Assembly: GCA_039090855.1 (NCBI GenBank)
Contig: CM077007.1
Location: 18,277,515-18,341,514 of the forward strand
Direction of reading: 5' to 3'
Length of the DNA: 64,000 nucleotides
Origin: Macrothele yani
Taxonomy: Eukaryota; Arthropoda; Arachnida; Araneae; Macrothelidae
Below are positions 37,775 through 49,459 of the stretch, piece after piece; the first letter of the stretch is position 1, and each line of letters opens with the position of its first letter. The notes below the pieces were generated by a model. It saw only the letters and a list, made by a program, of their open reading frames with translations, was not told the origin of the DNA and made no database searches. Both the position numbers and the translations under genes were made by a program.

Positions 37775-38565
37775 TCTAACCCACCTTCGTTTTGCTGATG
37801 ACGTCATTTTTGCAACTACTCCATCAGAAAGAACTGCAGAGTATGATCCAGGAACTTTCTGACAAGAGTAAAAAAGTGAGATTAAAAATGAACTTTCGGA
37901 AGACAAAAGTGATGTTCAATGCTTTTACAAGAAATGAAGATTTATCGATTGATGGAGAAAAGCTGGAGATAACAGACACGTACGTTTATCTTGGACAGCA
38001 GATATCAAGTGAGGGTCATATTGATGAAGAAATTAATCGGCGTACAAAACTTGCCTGGAAAGCTTTTGTAAGAAACAACATAATTTTCAAGAGCAATATG
38101 CCATTATGTCTTAAAAGAAAAGTGTTTGATCAATGCATCCTTCCAGTGCTTACGTATGGTCCAGAGACGTGGACCTTAACTAAAAGAGACATACAAAGGC
38201 TGCAGACAACTCAAAGCAGCATGGAGAGGTGCATGCTTGGTGTAACCAGGAGAGATAAGAAAAAAAACTTGTGGATCAGAAAAATGACAAGAGTGGAAGA
38301 GATCATGATCAGAGTAAAATCCCTGAAATGGCAATGGGCTGGACATACTGCCAGAAGGACAGACCATCGATGGACAGCCGAAATTTTAGATTGGATTCCG
38401 AGGGACAGGAAAAGACCCAGAAGAAGACCACATGGGAGATGGGTGGATGAAATTCGAAAGTATGTGGGAGTGACATGGAGGAGACTGGCACAAGACAGAC
38501 CGTTGTGGAGGAAACTTGGGGAGACCTTCGTCCAGCAGTGGATTGATACTGGTTGACGATGATAT
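37773..38565 (+). pseudogene. 5'-truncated RTE LINE copy
   Basis: It starts within the RT domain at TATCTAACCCACCTTCG, just before the FADD motif. A short insertion (AAAGA) puts the first part out of frame relative to the full copy. The frame is then open to the stop at 38556 (KTKVMFNAFTR, YVYLGQQI, WQWAGHTARR). It ends with the RTE-type GATGAT tail. A typical product of incomplete reverse transcription. Confidence 0.88.
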
Positions 38566-38583
38566 ATAAAAATATATATATAT

Positions 38584-40028
38584 AGACAAAATCGCAAAAA
38601 AAAATCTGTTTATAAAAGAAAATAAATATAAAAGAAAACTAGTTATTCACTCACTAGAATAGCTATACTAAAAATAGTAAAACTAACATTAAAATTAATA
38701 GGATTCTGAATAGTCTATAGAAGCTCACCAAGGTGATTAAATACATGCAAACATTTATTAAATACACTACTTGTGTATTTCATAATATTTCTCATGTATT
38801 CTGGAGAGTTAATTCTGATCAAACAGGTCCACATTCTTAATTATATTTTTCTCTAGTTAAAATCTCAGCGAGTAGGATTTTTTTCAGTGTGTGGAGGCCT
38901 TCAGCCCCACCCACACTGCCCTCCAGCAACTAGGGAGTGGCAGGGGTGAATGAAAGTTTGGGGTAAAAGGTCGGCTATGTTTCTTCAAGAGTGGAAGAAG
39001 TATAGTTGCATAAGAGGTAAGCTCTCTTCTTTGTCTTTAGGTTTTTGGGTTTTCCAAGTTCAATGTTTGAACTTTTTAAATATTTTTTCTAATTTTTGCT
39101 TTAAGCATTTAGGCACTAGCAAGTATATTAACTTCTTTGCGGATTTTAACTCTCTCTTTTCTTGGTAACTTTGCACGTTTTTTAGGGCTCTTAGGCTAAG
39201 CAGCTGGCCATTTTTTTGTTCTTGTAGTCAACGGTGTGTTTTCAATGTCGTTAAGATCCTAATAACCACTTAATTATGCACTTAAAGCACTTCTGAAATA
39301 CTTTGTACATATTGCAACTAACTGTTTATGTCATATAATCTTCACAAAAGCATTTCTTTAGTTTATTGTTGTCTTTATTTTATTCTCGTTTTTGAGTTGT
39401 CAGAAGTTGTGGAGTAGGGGGCTTTGTAACCCAGTTTTCTTTCAGGAATCTGTGCTTTAGAAAAAAATTTATTTCCTTTTTTTTATTGCAAAGTTTAAGA
39501 ATTTGTAGCACTTTAGTATTGCTATTCAGGTTTAAATTCTCTCTTAGGCGACTAGGTAACTTGGCAATGTGTTATTGCTGAACATTAATTCTGATTCATT
39601 AAGTCACTCTTACAACTTGAGTTTGCTATAATTATCTTCTTTCTGTTTATTAGTAACAGATGAAGAGCATGGGTTGGGCCAGGAAAGTTATAGATGCATG
39701 CTAAAATGTTAACTAAAGCTTCGTCATACAACTCTGTGGAGGTTATGACATATACATATATATATTTATTTTAAAATTTTTTGGTGGGCTTATTACTTGC
39801 ATCTATGGCTTTGCAGAAACCCATTTCCAAATAGGTCTTTGTGGAAGTGAAAAAATGCAGAGTTTTGCTGGTCCTTGATAAAGCCAAAATTCGGTATTCT
39901 CGACACTTTCTACATTCTGTTTTTCAATTATTTTTTTTCTCTTTTTACTCCCACCGGTCAATATATAACCTTTTCTATGTTGTACTTGGTGTGAGTCAAA
40001 AACTTTTTTTGCTTCAGTCTCTTTTTAA
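38584..40028 (+). repeat. Inverted copy of the Naiad 3' region (left arm)
   Basis: Collinear and inverted relative to 41720-43175: for example CTAGTTATTCA at 38640 with its complement at 43100, and the CCACCCACACTGCC block at 38908 with its complement at 42815. Divergence is moderate with small indels. It lies tail-to-tail with the full Naiad, a known PLE arrangement. The Tc1 element sits at its end. Confidence 0.85.
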
Positions 40029-40030
40029 TA

Positions 40031-41552
40031 CATTAGTGTGCAAAACTTAAGCAAATTTACTGATTTTGGCGTAATTCCGCGAAAACTCACCTGTGAGACA
40101 TGAAATTCACACTACAGAGGCACAATGCAGTACCTAAAGGATGACGAAAGCAGCGTAGCAAACAAATGAATAGAACGCATACACGAAGGCAGGCAGCAAA
40201 AAATGGTTTATTGACAGCATGGTATTCGTACACCTAACCGACAGTCCATGAGGGAGAACAACAATCCAAAGTCCCTTAGTACGGGATATGTCCTCCCCGA
40301 AGTGCAATGGTTGCGTGGCACCGTCTGGTCATACTCAACACCAGATGATCCAACAGTTCTTGAGGTAACAGTTCCCCCTCTTCGATGAGCATCTGTGTCA
40401 GTTGTCTGGTGTTCTCCGGGGGAAACGATCGTGCCACCAGTCGTCTCCCCAAAACATCCCACACATGTTCGATGGGATTTAAATCAGGAGAGCACGCTGG
40501 CCACTCCATTCTGCGAATATCTTCAGAATCTAACAGATCCTCAACTGCTTGGGACCTGTGTGGGCGAGCATTGTCGTCCATAAAAACAAAGTTTGGACCA
40601 ATGGCACCTCGGAACAGATGCACGTGGGGGCGGATGATCTCATCACAGTAACGCGCTCCGGTTACGGAACCTGTGTCAAAAATGTGGAGCTCCGTCCGAT
40701 CGTTCAGCATAATGCCACCCCACACAAGTACACCAGGGCCACTCCAACGGTCTCGTTCCCTGATGTTCGTGGGATGAAAGCGTGTCCCTACCTCTCGCCA
40801 GATCAACTGGCGCTGAGAATCGTTTGTCCGACTGAAACGACTCTCATCGGTAAAGAGGACGTGACTCCATTGATCAGGTGTCCAGTGTGCATGTTCGCGA
40901 CACCACTGTAAACAGTGCTGCTGGCAATGGTATGCAGCGTTCTGGCCGGCGGGCATATAGCCCGCCCTTATGAAGGCGTCTGGCCACAGTAAACCGGGAT
41001 ACCTGTCGTCTGGTTGCTGTACGCATCCGCTGCCAGCTGTCTGGTTCCGGTCTCTTTTCGCTTGCACGACGAGATATCGGTCGTCACTCGCTGTTGTTTT
41101 CCTGGGGGCGACCACCACCTAACTTTCGTACAGCTGCACCTGTCGTTCGGTAGGCTTTCCAAGCTCGTGACACTACACTTTTATCGATTCCAAACTCTTG
41201 GGCAACACTCATCACGGTACACCCCTCCTTCAGCTTGCCGATCATTCTACCACGTATAAAGGCATCCTGATGGTTTCTCCTAGCCATATTGCACGATCGA
41301 TCTCACTTGCAGCGAATGTCTGGAAATGCCTCTGTCCGCCGTCTTTTGTAGTCGGCTGGCACTGCGCGCGCTGCCTCCACGCAGTTTACGTGCCCTCACG
41401 TCACCTCTGACGTCGAACTCCTGCTATTTGCATATGCATCACCTTTGTCATGAGTTGTTGTTCCCTTGTACAACCCGCAAATCGCCCTTGTCTCCCCTGT
41501 CATGACTGTATGCTGTCAAACGACGTTGTTGCTTAAGTTTTGCACACTAGTG
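40031..41552 (-). mobile_element. Tc1-family DNA transposon, near-complete
   Basis: 24 bp terminal inverted repeats (CAYTAGTGTGCAAAACTTAA then GCAA, one mismatch) are flanked by TA on both sides (40029-40030, 41553-41554), giving the classic TA duplication. Length 1522 bp. It interrupts the left Naiad arm and therefore inserted later. Transposase is on the minus strand. Confidence 0.93.
40276..41287 (-). pseudogene. Tc1 transposase (DD34E), one frameshift
   Basis: Cut-and-paste transposase. N-terminal helix-turn-helix: MARRNHQDAFIRGRMIG, then SVAQEFGIDKSVVSRAWKAY, then a GGGRP hook. The catalytic triad is complete: LFTDESRF (first Asp), FMDDNARPHRS (second Asp) and SPDLNPIEHVWD (Glu), with 34 residues between second Asp and Glu. 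The only lesion I see is a 1-nt shift at the run of five G (+ strand 41104-41108) just after the HTH. About 337 codons in all, the usual Tc1 size. Confidence 0.9.
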
Positions 41553-41672
41553 TAGAATGTGAATTCTGAATTTTCATAACTGCTGCGTTGCGCGTTTTGA
41601 TCTTTGGGTTTTTTTGCAACTTTCGTTTTAAATTTTTGGGTATTGTTCTTATGTTTTCGGCTCTGATCTTAA

Positions 41673-41673
41673 G

Positions 41674-41702
<29 letters not shown>
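41673..41702. repeat. (TA)n microsatellite at the Naiad tail junction
   Basis: It lies between the end of the left arm (plus about 110 bp of unique DNA) and the end of the minus-strand Naiad. Confidence 0.85.
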
Positions 41703-41704
<2 letters not shown>

Positions 41705-41719
41705 TATAAAGAAGATACC

Positions 41720-43313
41720 TAAGCAAAAAAATACATATATAATTTTGACTCACACCTAATACAACATAGAAAAGGTTATGTATCTACCTGTGTGAGTAAA
41801 AGGAGAAAAGATAAAAAAATAAAATAAAACAACTGAATGTAGAAGGTGTCGAGAATACTGAGCCTTGGCTTTATCAAGGACCAGCAAAAACTCTGCATTT
41901 TCTCACTTCCACAAAGACCTAGTTGGAAATGGGTTTCTGCAAGGCCATAGATGCAAGTAACATTCCCACCTAAAATAGTTAAAAAATATATATATATAAG
42001 TCATGTCCTCCGTAGAGTAGCATGACCTAGCACTAGTTAACAATTTCGCTTGCATCCATTAACCTTCATGGCCCGACCCATGCTCTTCATCTGTTACTAT
42101 TAAACAGAGAGAAGAAGATTAAAGAGAACTCAAGCTGTGAGAGTGACATAATAAATGGAAATGATTTTCAGCTATAACGAAATTCCAAGTTCGTTTGAGA
42201 GAGAATTTAAACCTAAAAAACAATGCAAAAGAAATCCAAATTTTACATTGCAATTAAAAAAAAAAAGGAAATGTTAATTTATAACGAACAGATTTTTGAA
42301 AGAAAACATGAGTCTAAAACCCCTACTCTACAACTTATGACAGCACGAAAACGAGAATAAGTTAAAGATAAATATTAACTAAAGAAAACTTTGTGAAAGT
42401 TATATACCTTAAACAGTTAGTTGCAATATGTACAAAGTATTTCAGCAGTGCTTTAAGTGCATAATTAATTAGTTATTAAGAACTTAACTACTTTGAAAAA
42501 GCAGCGCATAGACAGCGCATAGAAAAGGAACAGGCTTAGCCTTCTTCTGTTCCTAGGTACCTCAAAAGACGCTCAAAGTTACAAAGAAAAGTAAGAGTTA
42601 TAACCCGCAAAAATGTTAACAGACAAACCAATGCTTAAAAGCTGAAAAGCTAAAAAACGACAGAGAAAAGGTACATAAAGTACAAACATTGAACTTATAA
42701 AACCTAGAACCCAAAAACAAGGAAGAGAGCTTACCTCTTGTGTGACAAAAACTTTTCTCCACACAAGAGGAGAACATGGCTGACCCCTTCCGCCACTCCC
42801 TAGACAGCTGGGGGGCAGTGAGGGTGGGGCTGATGGCCTCCTCATACAGCAAGAAACCAACGCGCGGAGATTTTAACCAGAGAAAAAAATATATAAACTT
42901 AAGACTGTGGATCTGTATGATCAGAATGAGCAGAATTAACTCTCCAGAATACACGAGAAATATTATAAAATACACGAGCAGTTTATTTAATAATCTTTGC
43001 ATGTATTAAATCACCTTAGTGAGCTTCTATAGATTAATCAGAATCTTATTAATTTTAATGTTGGTTTTACTATTTTTAGTATAGCTATCCTAGTGATGAA
43101 TAACTAGTTTTCTTTTTTATTTGTTTTTATTTTCTTTTATAAACAGATTTTTAAGCTTTTTTTGTGATTTTGTTTATATTATTTAATTTTTTGTTTTAAT
43201 AGGACCGTCATATCCATAGCACTAAGGTTCCTTTAGGTAGTTAATAGGCATCCTCTAGCCAACTTCCTTACGGCTTTGATTGGTCAGAATCATATTATTA
43301 ACTGTGTAGAAAA
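41720..43313 (-). mobile_element. Naiad 3' untranslated region (right arm)
   Basis: The 1.5 kb between the RT stop codon and the (TA)n junction. 41720-43175 is the partner of the inverted arm; 43176-43313 is present once. Short open frames here are repeated in the left arm and are not conserved as proteins. If the element uses selenocysteine, a SECIS hairpin would be expected here; I cannot identify one by eye. Confidence 0.75.
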
Positions 43314-45937
43314 TTAAAGCAGATCTGCCAACCTTACTCTATTATTCAGAATAATTTTTCTTAAAGTTCTTTTGATGAAAGAAGAAGGAATTTCGTTCTC
43401 TAGAAAACTTTCTAATAGTATATTAATGTGGTAATTGAAATCCAAATTGTTGCTGCAAATTCTTGAAATTCTTAGGACCTGAGAAATTAGTACATTCTCA
43501 ATTACTTTGGTTGAAATGTTATTATTCCAGTGTAGATATTTAATTACTTTGAAAGGAAAATTAACTCTTTTATCAAAGAGGCTAATAGATGGGTTACCTC
43601 TGTTGAGCTTAATGCTTAAGTCTAGGAACTCAAGTTCCTGATTACTGTGGTTGGATTTACATAAGTTAAGAGAGCTGGGATAGATATTATCAAAATCACT
43701 CTCTATAACTTCTGAATTATTGATACACAGCAGATCATCAATATATCTAAAAGTGTAAAGGTAGTTATCTGAGCAGGTGGGGTGATTTTTAATGAATTTA
43801 TATTCCTTAAAGAACAGGAATAGATTAGCGATATTTGTGGACATTGATGTTCCCATTGGAATACCGTTCACTTGCTTATAGAGAGTATTATTATATAAGA
43901 TATGGTTATTTTTTATGCAGCAATTGAGATAAGAGTTCCAAGTTCCTACATCAACAAATTGGTTAAGTTTAAATTCTGCATACAGCTCCTTAAATGTAGT
44001 GATTATATCTGATAGAGGCAGATTAGTATATAGGTTTTCAAAATCATAACTATTAATATCTAGGGGACAGACATTGAGTATAGTAGAAATTACTTCTGCA
44101 TTATTATTAATTATCCAAAAATCTCTGTACATCAAGTTAGAACAGTTTCTAATGTGTTTCAAAACCTTCTTTAAGACATCTTCAAAAGCAAGATCTATTT
44201 TCTTTTTATGACTCCTTACTCCACTAGCTATGAACCTGAACTTCACAGGATCCTTATGAAACTTAACCGTTGCAAAAAGAAATGGAAATTCAGGCCCATA
44301 TCTTCTAGTTTGTGGAATTTTAAGTTTTTTGAAGAATGCCTTAAACCGATTTTCTAACTGCATGGTAGAATAACTTACGGGCTCGTATGTTACTCTATTA
44401 TTGAGTTCCATAGTTAACAATTCAAAATAGAACTTCTTACAGATAATTGCAAAATTATTGCTAGCTTTATCCGTAGTGGTAAAAATAAATTGGTCTTGTA
44501 GTTTGGAGAGTGACCTTTTAGCTTCTCCAGAGAAAAAGAGATTTCTGTCGAAACAAAAATCCAGACCTGCCAACTCACCGGTGAAGCTATTGATTATATT
44601 ATATTTCCATTCTGCGAAGGCCTCAATAGGCTGATTGTACGTCAAACTGGTTTTTACGATGTACTTATTTACATCTTGAGTGAAGCTCTCAAGAATCCTT
44701 TCTTTGGAAATTGTGAAGGAAGGTCTGAATTTAGAGCCATACTCTAATAAATTCCTAAGCTTTTCATTTTCAACATAACTCAAGTTTCCGGTGATAATAT
44801 GGTTGTAATTCTTATCATAGTGAACTGTTTCTTTATGTTCATCACAAGAACAAGAAGTAATTACAGGAATGTAGCTCGAAGAGTTAAGTTTGTAGTTTTT
44901 AACTATTGACCCTAAGGTCTTAACATATTTAAAACTTACAATAGACTGGTGCCTGTGGATGGGAAAAAAATTGCATTATTGTAGAACAGCTTCCTTACAT
45001 TGAGATTATCGTAGGCTTTATTGAGGAACCTGATGGTAACAAAATTACTGGAAAATTCTTTAAGAGAAATTTTATCTTTAAGAATATGTTTAAGAATGTC
45101 CAGAACCAAAGCAAAAACATGCTTATCAACATGGTCAGCAGTTTCATTCCAGAATTTGAAAAAACATTTAAGGACAGAGTGCTTGAAGGACTTGAGAATT
45201 TTGTAAGTATTTTTAACAAAATTAGTGCCAGTTTTAAAGCTTTCCAGAGTTTTTAGCAAGTTAGCAAAATCAACTTTGCTTGATGTGCGAAATAACCTCT
45301 GTCCTCTATTACCTCTAGAGCAGCTCTTATTATTAACAAGAAAGAAGAGTTCACGAATTGAAAATTTATGCTGATTATGTTTATTGTCAGATAGAGTGGA
45401 ATTAAGGCCATAGGGATAAAGAGACTGATGCTGCAAAATTTCAAGGGATTCAGTTTCTAGCCGAGCATAGAGGTCAGGAATAATATGTAGTACCTCTATT
45501 TTCACTTTGTCAAAACCATGAGTATGGAAATGCTCTAATTCAAAGGTAGAGTACTGGTTGGCGTTTGTGGAGGGGTTCACTCCTGAATTAGAGAACTTGT
45601 TTACTAGAGACCTGTGACCATTAATCCTAAGATGAAGAGGATTTTTACTTTGGCCAATATAGCTAAGGTTGCAGACAGTACAGGTGAGCTTATAGATGGT
45701 ATTGTAGGCTTTGCAAAACTTGTTGGAGCAATTATCCTCAACAGAAGAATACAGGTTAGGATCTGCAGATTTACATGTCAAACAACGTTTGTCATTTCAT
45801 AACTTTAGATTACCTTTGCCAGCGAGTTCATACACTATGGGAAAGGGTGCTAGCCTAACCGAGCGGGAGGATTTAAAATATCTGAGCTGACCTCCAATCC
45901 TTTCATCGTCCTTAGAACTCCACTTGGGCCAAAACAT
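43314..45937 (-). CDS. Naiad-type Penelope-like element: GIY-YIG endonuclease then reverse transcriptase
   Basis: Retrotransposon protein of about 874 codons with permuted domains. From ATG 45937: basic N-terminus, KRCLTCK, then GIY-YIG endonuclease TIYKLTCTVCNLSYIGQ with Arg and His of LHLRINGHRS (45700-45600). A linker HRHQSIVSFKYVKTLGS follows, then SCSCDEH, the CxC motif that marks N-terminal-endonuclease PLEs (about 44855). The RT shows TTDKASNNFAIICKKFY, FLFATVKFHKDP, DFENLYTNLP, GIPMGTSMSTNIANLFL and FRYIDDLLCI (YxDD, about 43750). Two interruptions: an in-frame TGA at 45799-45797 (codon 47), and a 1-nt shift at the A7 run at 44964-44970 (+ strand). Canonical PLEs have the endonuclease at the C-terminus, as in the relics in this window. 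Naiad assignment is from known family features, not a search. Confidence 0.88.
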
Positions 45938-46234
45938 ACAAATTCTGAGCAAACCAACTAGGAAAAACTTTTTAGAAATAAGCAGTCCAAGAAAAGACCA
46001 AACTCGAGTATAAACTACACTCCAATAAGCTGCATCCAGAACATACTAAAAAGAAAAATTAGAAAAAGAGAAAAACCTCAAGTGAAAAAAATAGTAATAA
46101 AAAAAATAATAATAATAATAAAACATTTCAACTAGAATTTGCGCATGAGCTGCTAAATAATAAATTGAAATTAGTTACTTAAGAGCAAAACTGAAGACTA
46201 AGGAATTTTTTCCTTAGTCTTCAGTTTTGCTCTT
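45938..46234 (-). mobile_element. Naiad 5' region with terminal hairpin
   Basis: Upstream of the start codon the frame remains partly open but has no clear domain. At the outer end, 46181-46205 (AAGAGCAAAACTGAAGACTA plus AGGAA) is repeated in perfect complement at 46210-46234 with a 4-nt loop. It directly abuts a (TA)n tract. This looks like the short inverted start-of-copy often seen at PLE ends. Confidence 0.7.
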
Positions 46235-46236
46235 AT

Positions 46237-46263
46237 AGTATATATATATATATATATATATAT
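46237..46263. repeat. (TA)n between Naiad and RTE
   Basis: A TA run continues on the far side of the RTE element (49446-49460), so the LINE appears to have inserted into the microsatellite bordering the Naiad. Confidence 0.8.
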
Positions 46264-49200
46264 GGGATGTAAGGTCAGGTGATGCGTAACATCACAGCCT
46301 CTCCTTGACAAATGTCAACCCCGCCTTCTCGTGGTGCATCCTGTTCCCACTAAAGGGGCTCTGACGACCGCAAATAGCGGTATAACTATACCATCGGGAT
46401 CAGAGGAAATGCTATCCCACACTCACCAACCCGCTTGGCCAGCGTGGTGAGTTATGGCCAAACACCTCCAAAATGACTCTACAACTTAAATCTTGGCCCT
46501 CAGTCTCCGGCAGCTGGAATGTACCTGGCCAAGGCAGCGGCCAGTGCGACATGAAGGCAGAGGGTGCTAAGAATCCCCGGAGGACCGGACTAGGCTGCCA
46601 TTTGATGCTGACCTTGGCAACGTACAACGGACGCTCCCTATCTTCTGATTCAAGGCTTCTTGAATTGGAAGAGGAACTACAAAGGATCAAGTGGGACATC
46701 GTCGGGCTGAGTGAGGTAAGGAGAAAAGGAGAAGATCTCATTGAACTGAAAAGTGGACATCTCTTCTATTATCGTGGGACAGATACTGGCAGAACTAGTG
46801 GTGTTGGATTTATAATAAACAAGAAACTGAAGGATAAAGTGGTAGAAGTTGAAAGTTCCTCTGACAGAGCTGCACGACTCGTTATCCAACTCTCGAGAAG
46901 ATACCAGGCTCAGATTATTCAAACTTATGCACCCACCACAAGTCATCCTGAAGAAGAAATTGAAGAATTTTATGAGGAAATTCGTCATCTAAATAATAAA
47001 GGTAAGCAGCACTTGAAGATAATTATGGGAGATTTCAATGCAAAAATAGGGCACCGGCAACAGAATGAAACTTCAGTAGGTAAATTCGGTCACGGCAACA
47101 GAAACCAGCGTGGAAATACTCTCGTTGAGTTTGCAGAGGCAGAAGGATTTTTCATCTTGAATTCCTTTTTCAAGAAAAAGCCACACAGGAAATGGACATG
47201 GAGACATCCAATTGGGACGACAAGTGAAATTGATTTTATTATGTGTAACAAAAAATTCGTCATCGAAGACTGCAGTGTGCTAAACAAGTTCAACACAGGT
47301 AGTGACCATAGATTGGTGAGATGTAAGATGCACCTCAACACTAAACTGGAACGTGGCAAGCTCATAAGACAAACAAAATGTATTGACATAACCAACCTTA
47401 AAAAACACCATAATACTTTCAAGTTGGAACTGAAGAACAGATTCTCTGCTTTAGAAGGCCTAACATCGGAAGAAGTGGATATTTCTGAAGTTAACAGAAA
47501 AGTAACCAAAGCTCTTATGGAAACAGCAACAAAATTAGGTGGGTCTAAGAACAAGTTGCATGTAAACAAATTATCAGGAAAAACCAAAATGTTGATGCAA
47601 AAAAGAAGAGAGATGAGGACAACTAAAGAAGATGTGACTTCCAAAGTGGAATATATAGAGCTATGCAAGACAGCACGAAAAAGTATCACTGAAGACGTAA
47701 GGAAATTCAACTGTGAGCTAGTGAGGAAAGCAATTGAAAACAACCAAAGCCTAAAGATAGCAAAGGGACATCTCAGTAAGGGAAGAAAACAGATTATGGC
47801 TCTGAGAAAAGAAGATGGTTCTATAACAAGAAATAGAGGCGAAATTTTTGACAAGAGTGAAAGATTTCTACTCCAAACTATATGAAAGGGATGATATATG
47901 CACTCCAGACATCATGAAAGGTACCAGAGTTCTTCCAGTCCTCCCAGCAGAAGTTGCTCATGCAATCAAGAACATGAAACGGGGGAAAGCTCCAGGAGAA
48001 GATGGAATTACTATAGACATCATACAAGAAGCAAGTGGAGAAATTGAAACAGTACTCGCCCAAATTTTTACTCGATGCCTTAATGAAGGGAAGATTCCTG
48101 AGGATTGGAACAATGCTACAATGATCCTGCTACATAAAAAGGTGACATTGAGGATCTCAGGAACTACAGACCTATCAGCCTCCTATCAGTGGTTTATAAA
48201 ATCTTCACTAAAGTTCTTTCACACCGCTTGAAGGTAACACTGGACATGGCTCAACCGAGAGAACAAGCTGGATTCAGGAGTGGCTACAGCACAATAGATC
48301 ATATCCACGTACTGAGAGAACTAATTGAAAGAGCGAGGGAATATGAACTTCCATTGTGCATGGCTTTTATCGATTATGAAAAAGCCTTTGATTCGGTGAA
48401 ACCATCAGCAGTTACCACGGCTCTGAAATCCTGCGGTATTGAAGATGCATACATTAATATTATTAATAACATCTATGAAAATGCAAGTGCAAAGATTCGG
48501 CTGTTTGAAAATACAACACACATAAAAATTGGAAAGGGAGTGAGACAAGGTGACACCATATCTCCGAAGCTTTTTAATGCCACATTGGAAAATGTCTTTC
48601 AATCACTGAACTGGGAAAACAAAGGGATAAAGATTAATGGAGATTATCTAACCCACCTTCGTTTTGCTGATGACGTAGTCATTTTTGCAACTACCCCATC
48701 AGAGCTGCAGAGTATGATCCAGGAACTTGCTGACAAGAGTAAAGAAGTGGGATTAAAAATGAACTTTCAGAAGACAAAAGTGATGTTCAATGCTTTTACA
48801 AGAAATGAAGATTTATCGATTGATGGAGAAAAACTGGAGATAACAGATACGTACGTTTATCTTGGACAGCAGATATCAAGTGAGGGTCACATTGATGAAG
48901 AAATTAATCGGCGTACAAAACTTGCCTGGAGAGCTTTTGGAAGAAACAGCATAATTTTCAAGAGCAATATGCCATTATGTCTTAAAAGAAAAGTGTTTGA
49001 TCAATGCATCCTTCCAGTGCTTACGTATGGTGCAGAGACGTGGACCTTAACTAAAAGAGACATACAAAGGCTGCAGACAACTCAAAAGAAGCATGGAGAG
49101 GTGCATGCTTGGTATAACCAGGAGAGATAAGAAGAGGAACTCGTGGATCCGAAAAATGACGAGAGTGGAAGACATCATGATCAGAGTTAAATCCCTGAAA

Positions 49201-49447
49201 TGGCAATGGGCTGGACATACTGCCAGAAGGACAGACCATAGATGGACAGCCGAGATTTTAGATTGGATTCCAAGGGACAGGAAAAGACCCAGAAAAAGAC
49301 CACATGGGAGATGGGTGGATGAAATTCGTAAATATGCGGGAGTGACATGGAGGAGACTGGCACAAGACAGACCGTTGTGGAGGAAACTTGGGGAGACCTT
49401 CGTCCAGCAGTGGATTGATAATGGTTGACAATGATGATGATGATGAT
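46264..49447 (+). mobile_element. Full-length RTE-clade LINE
   Basis: About 3.2 kb: 5' leader of 210 bp, one endonuclease-RT frame, short 3' end terminating in (GATGAT)n, the RTE hallmark in place of poly-A. TA repeats lie on both sides. It is the parent type of the truncated copies at 37.5-38.6 and 61.6-63.4 kb. Confidence 0.9.
46473..49428 (+). pseudogene. RTE LINE endonuclease-reverse transcriptase, three indels
   Basis: Self-mobilising LINE protein of about 985 codons, similar to the BovB/RTE proteins often mislabelled 'craniofacial development protein 2'. APE endonuclease: TLATYNGRSL, GLSEVRRKGED, IIMGDFNAKIG, SEIDFIMCN, GSDHRLVRCK (46610-47330). RT: QAGFRSGYSTIDHIH, MAFIDYEKAFDSV, GVRQGDTISPKLFN, LRFADDVVIFA (catalytic DD, 48660), VYLGQQI. 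The C-terminus is WQWAGHTARRTDHRW then RKRPHGRWVDEIRK. Frame changes occur at T5 47845-47849, A5 48136-48140 and A4 49084-49087. The 61.6 kb copy has different run lengths at all three, giving a continuous frame there, so the protein may be intact in reality. Confidence 0.92.
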
Positions 49448-49459
49448 ATATATATATAT

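Noticed and set aside
42579..43002. Small protein conserved between 38950-39168 and 42616-43002
   Set aside because: The similarity comes from the inverted duplicate Naiad 3' regions; the frames are not preserved beyond it.
38584..43175. Naiad 3' arms carrying an identified SECIS element
   Set aside because: Some ATGA words occur but I could not find a convincing SECIS core with its paired helix by eye, so I do not claim one.
47090..47854. Long minus-strand frame opposite the RTE endonuclease
   Set aside because: Shadow of the + strand coding frame, with no domain of its own.
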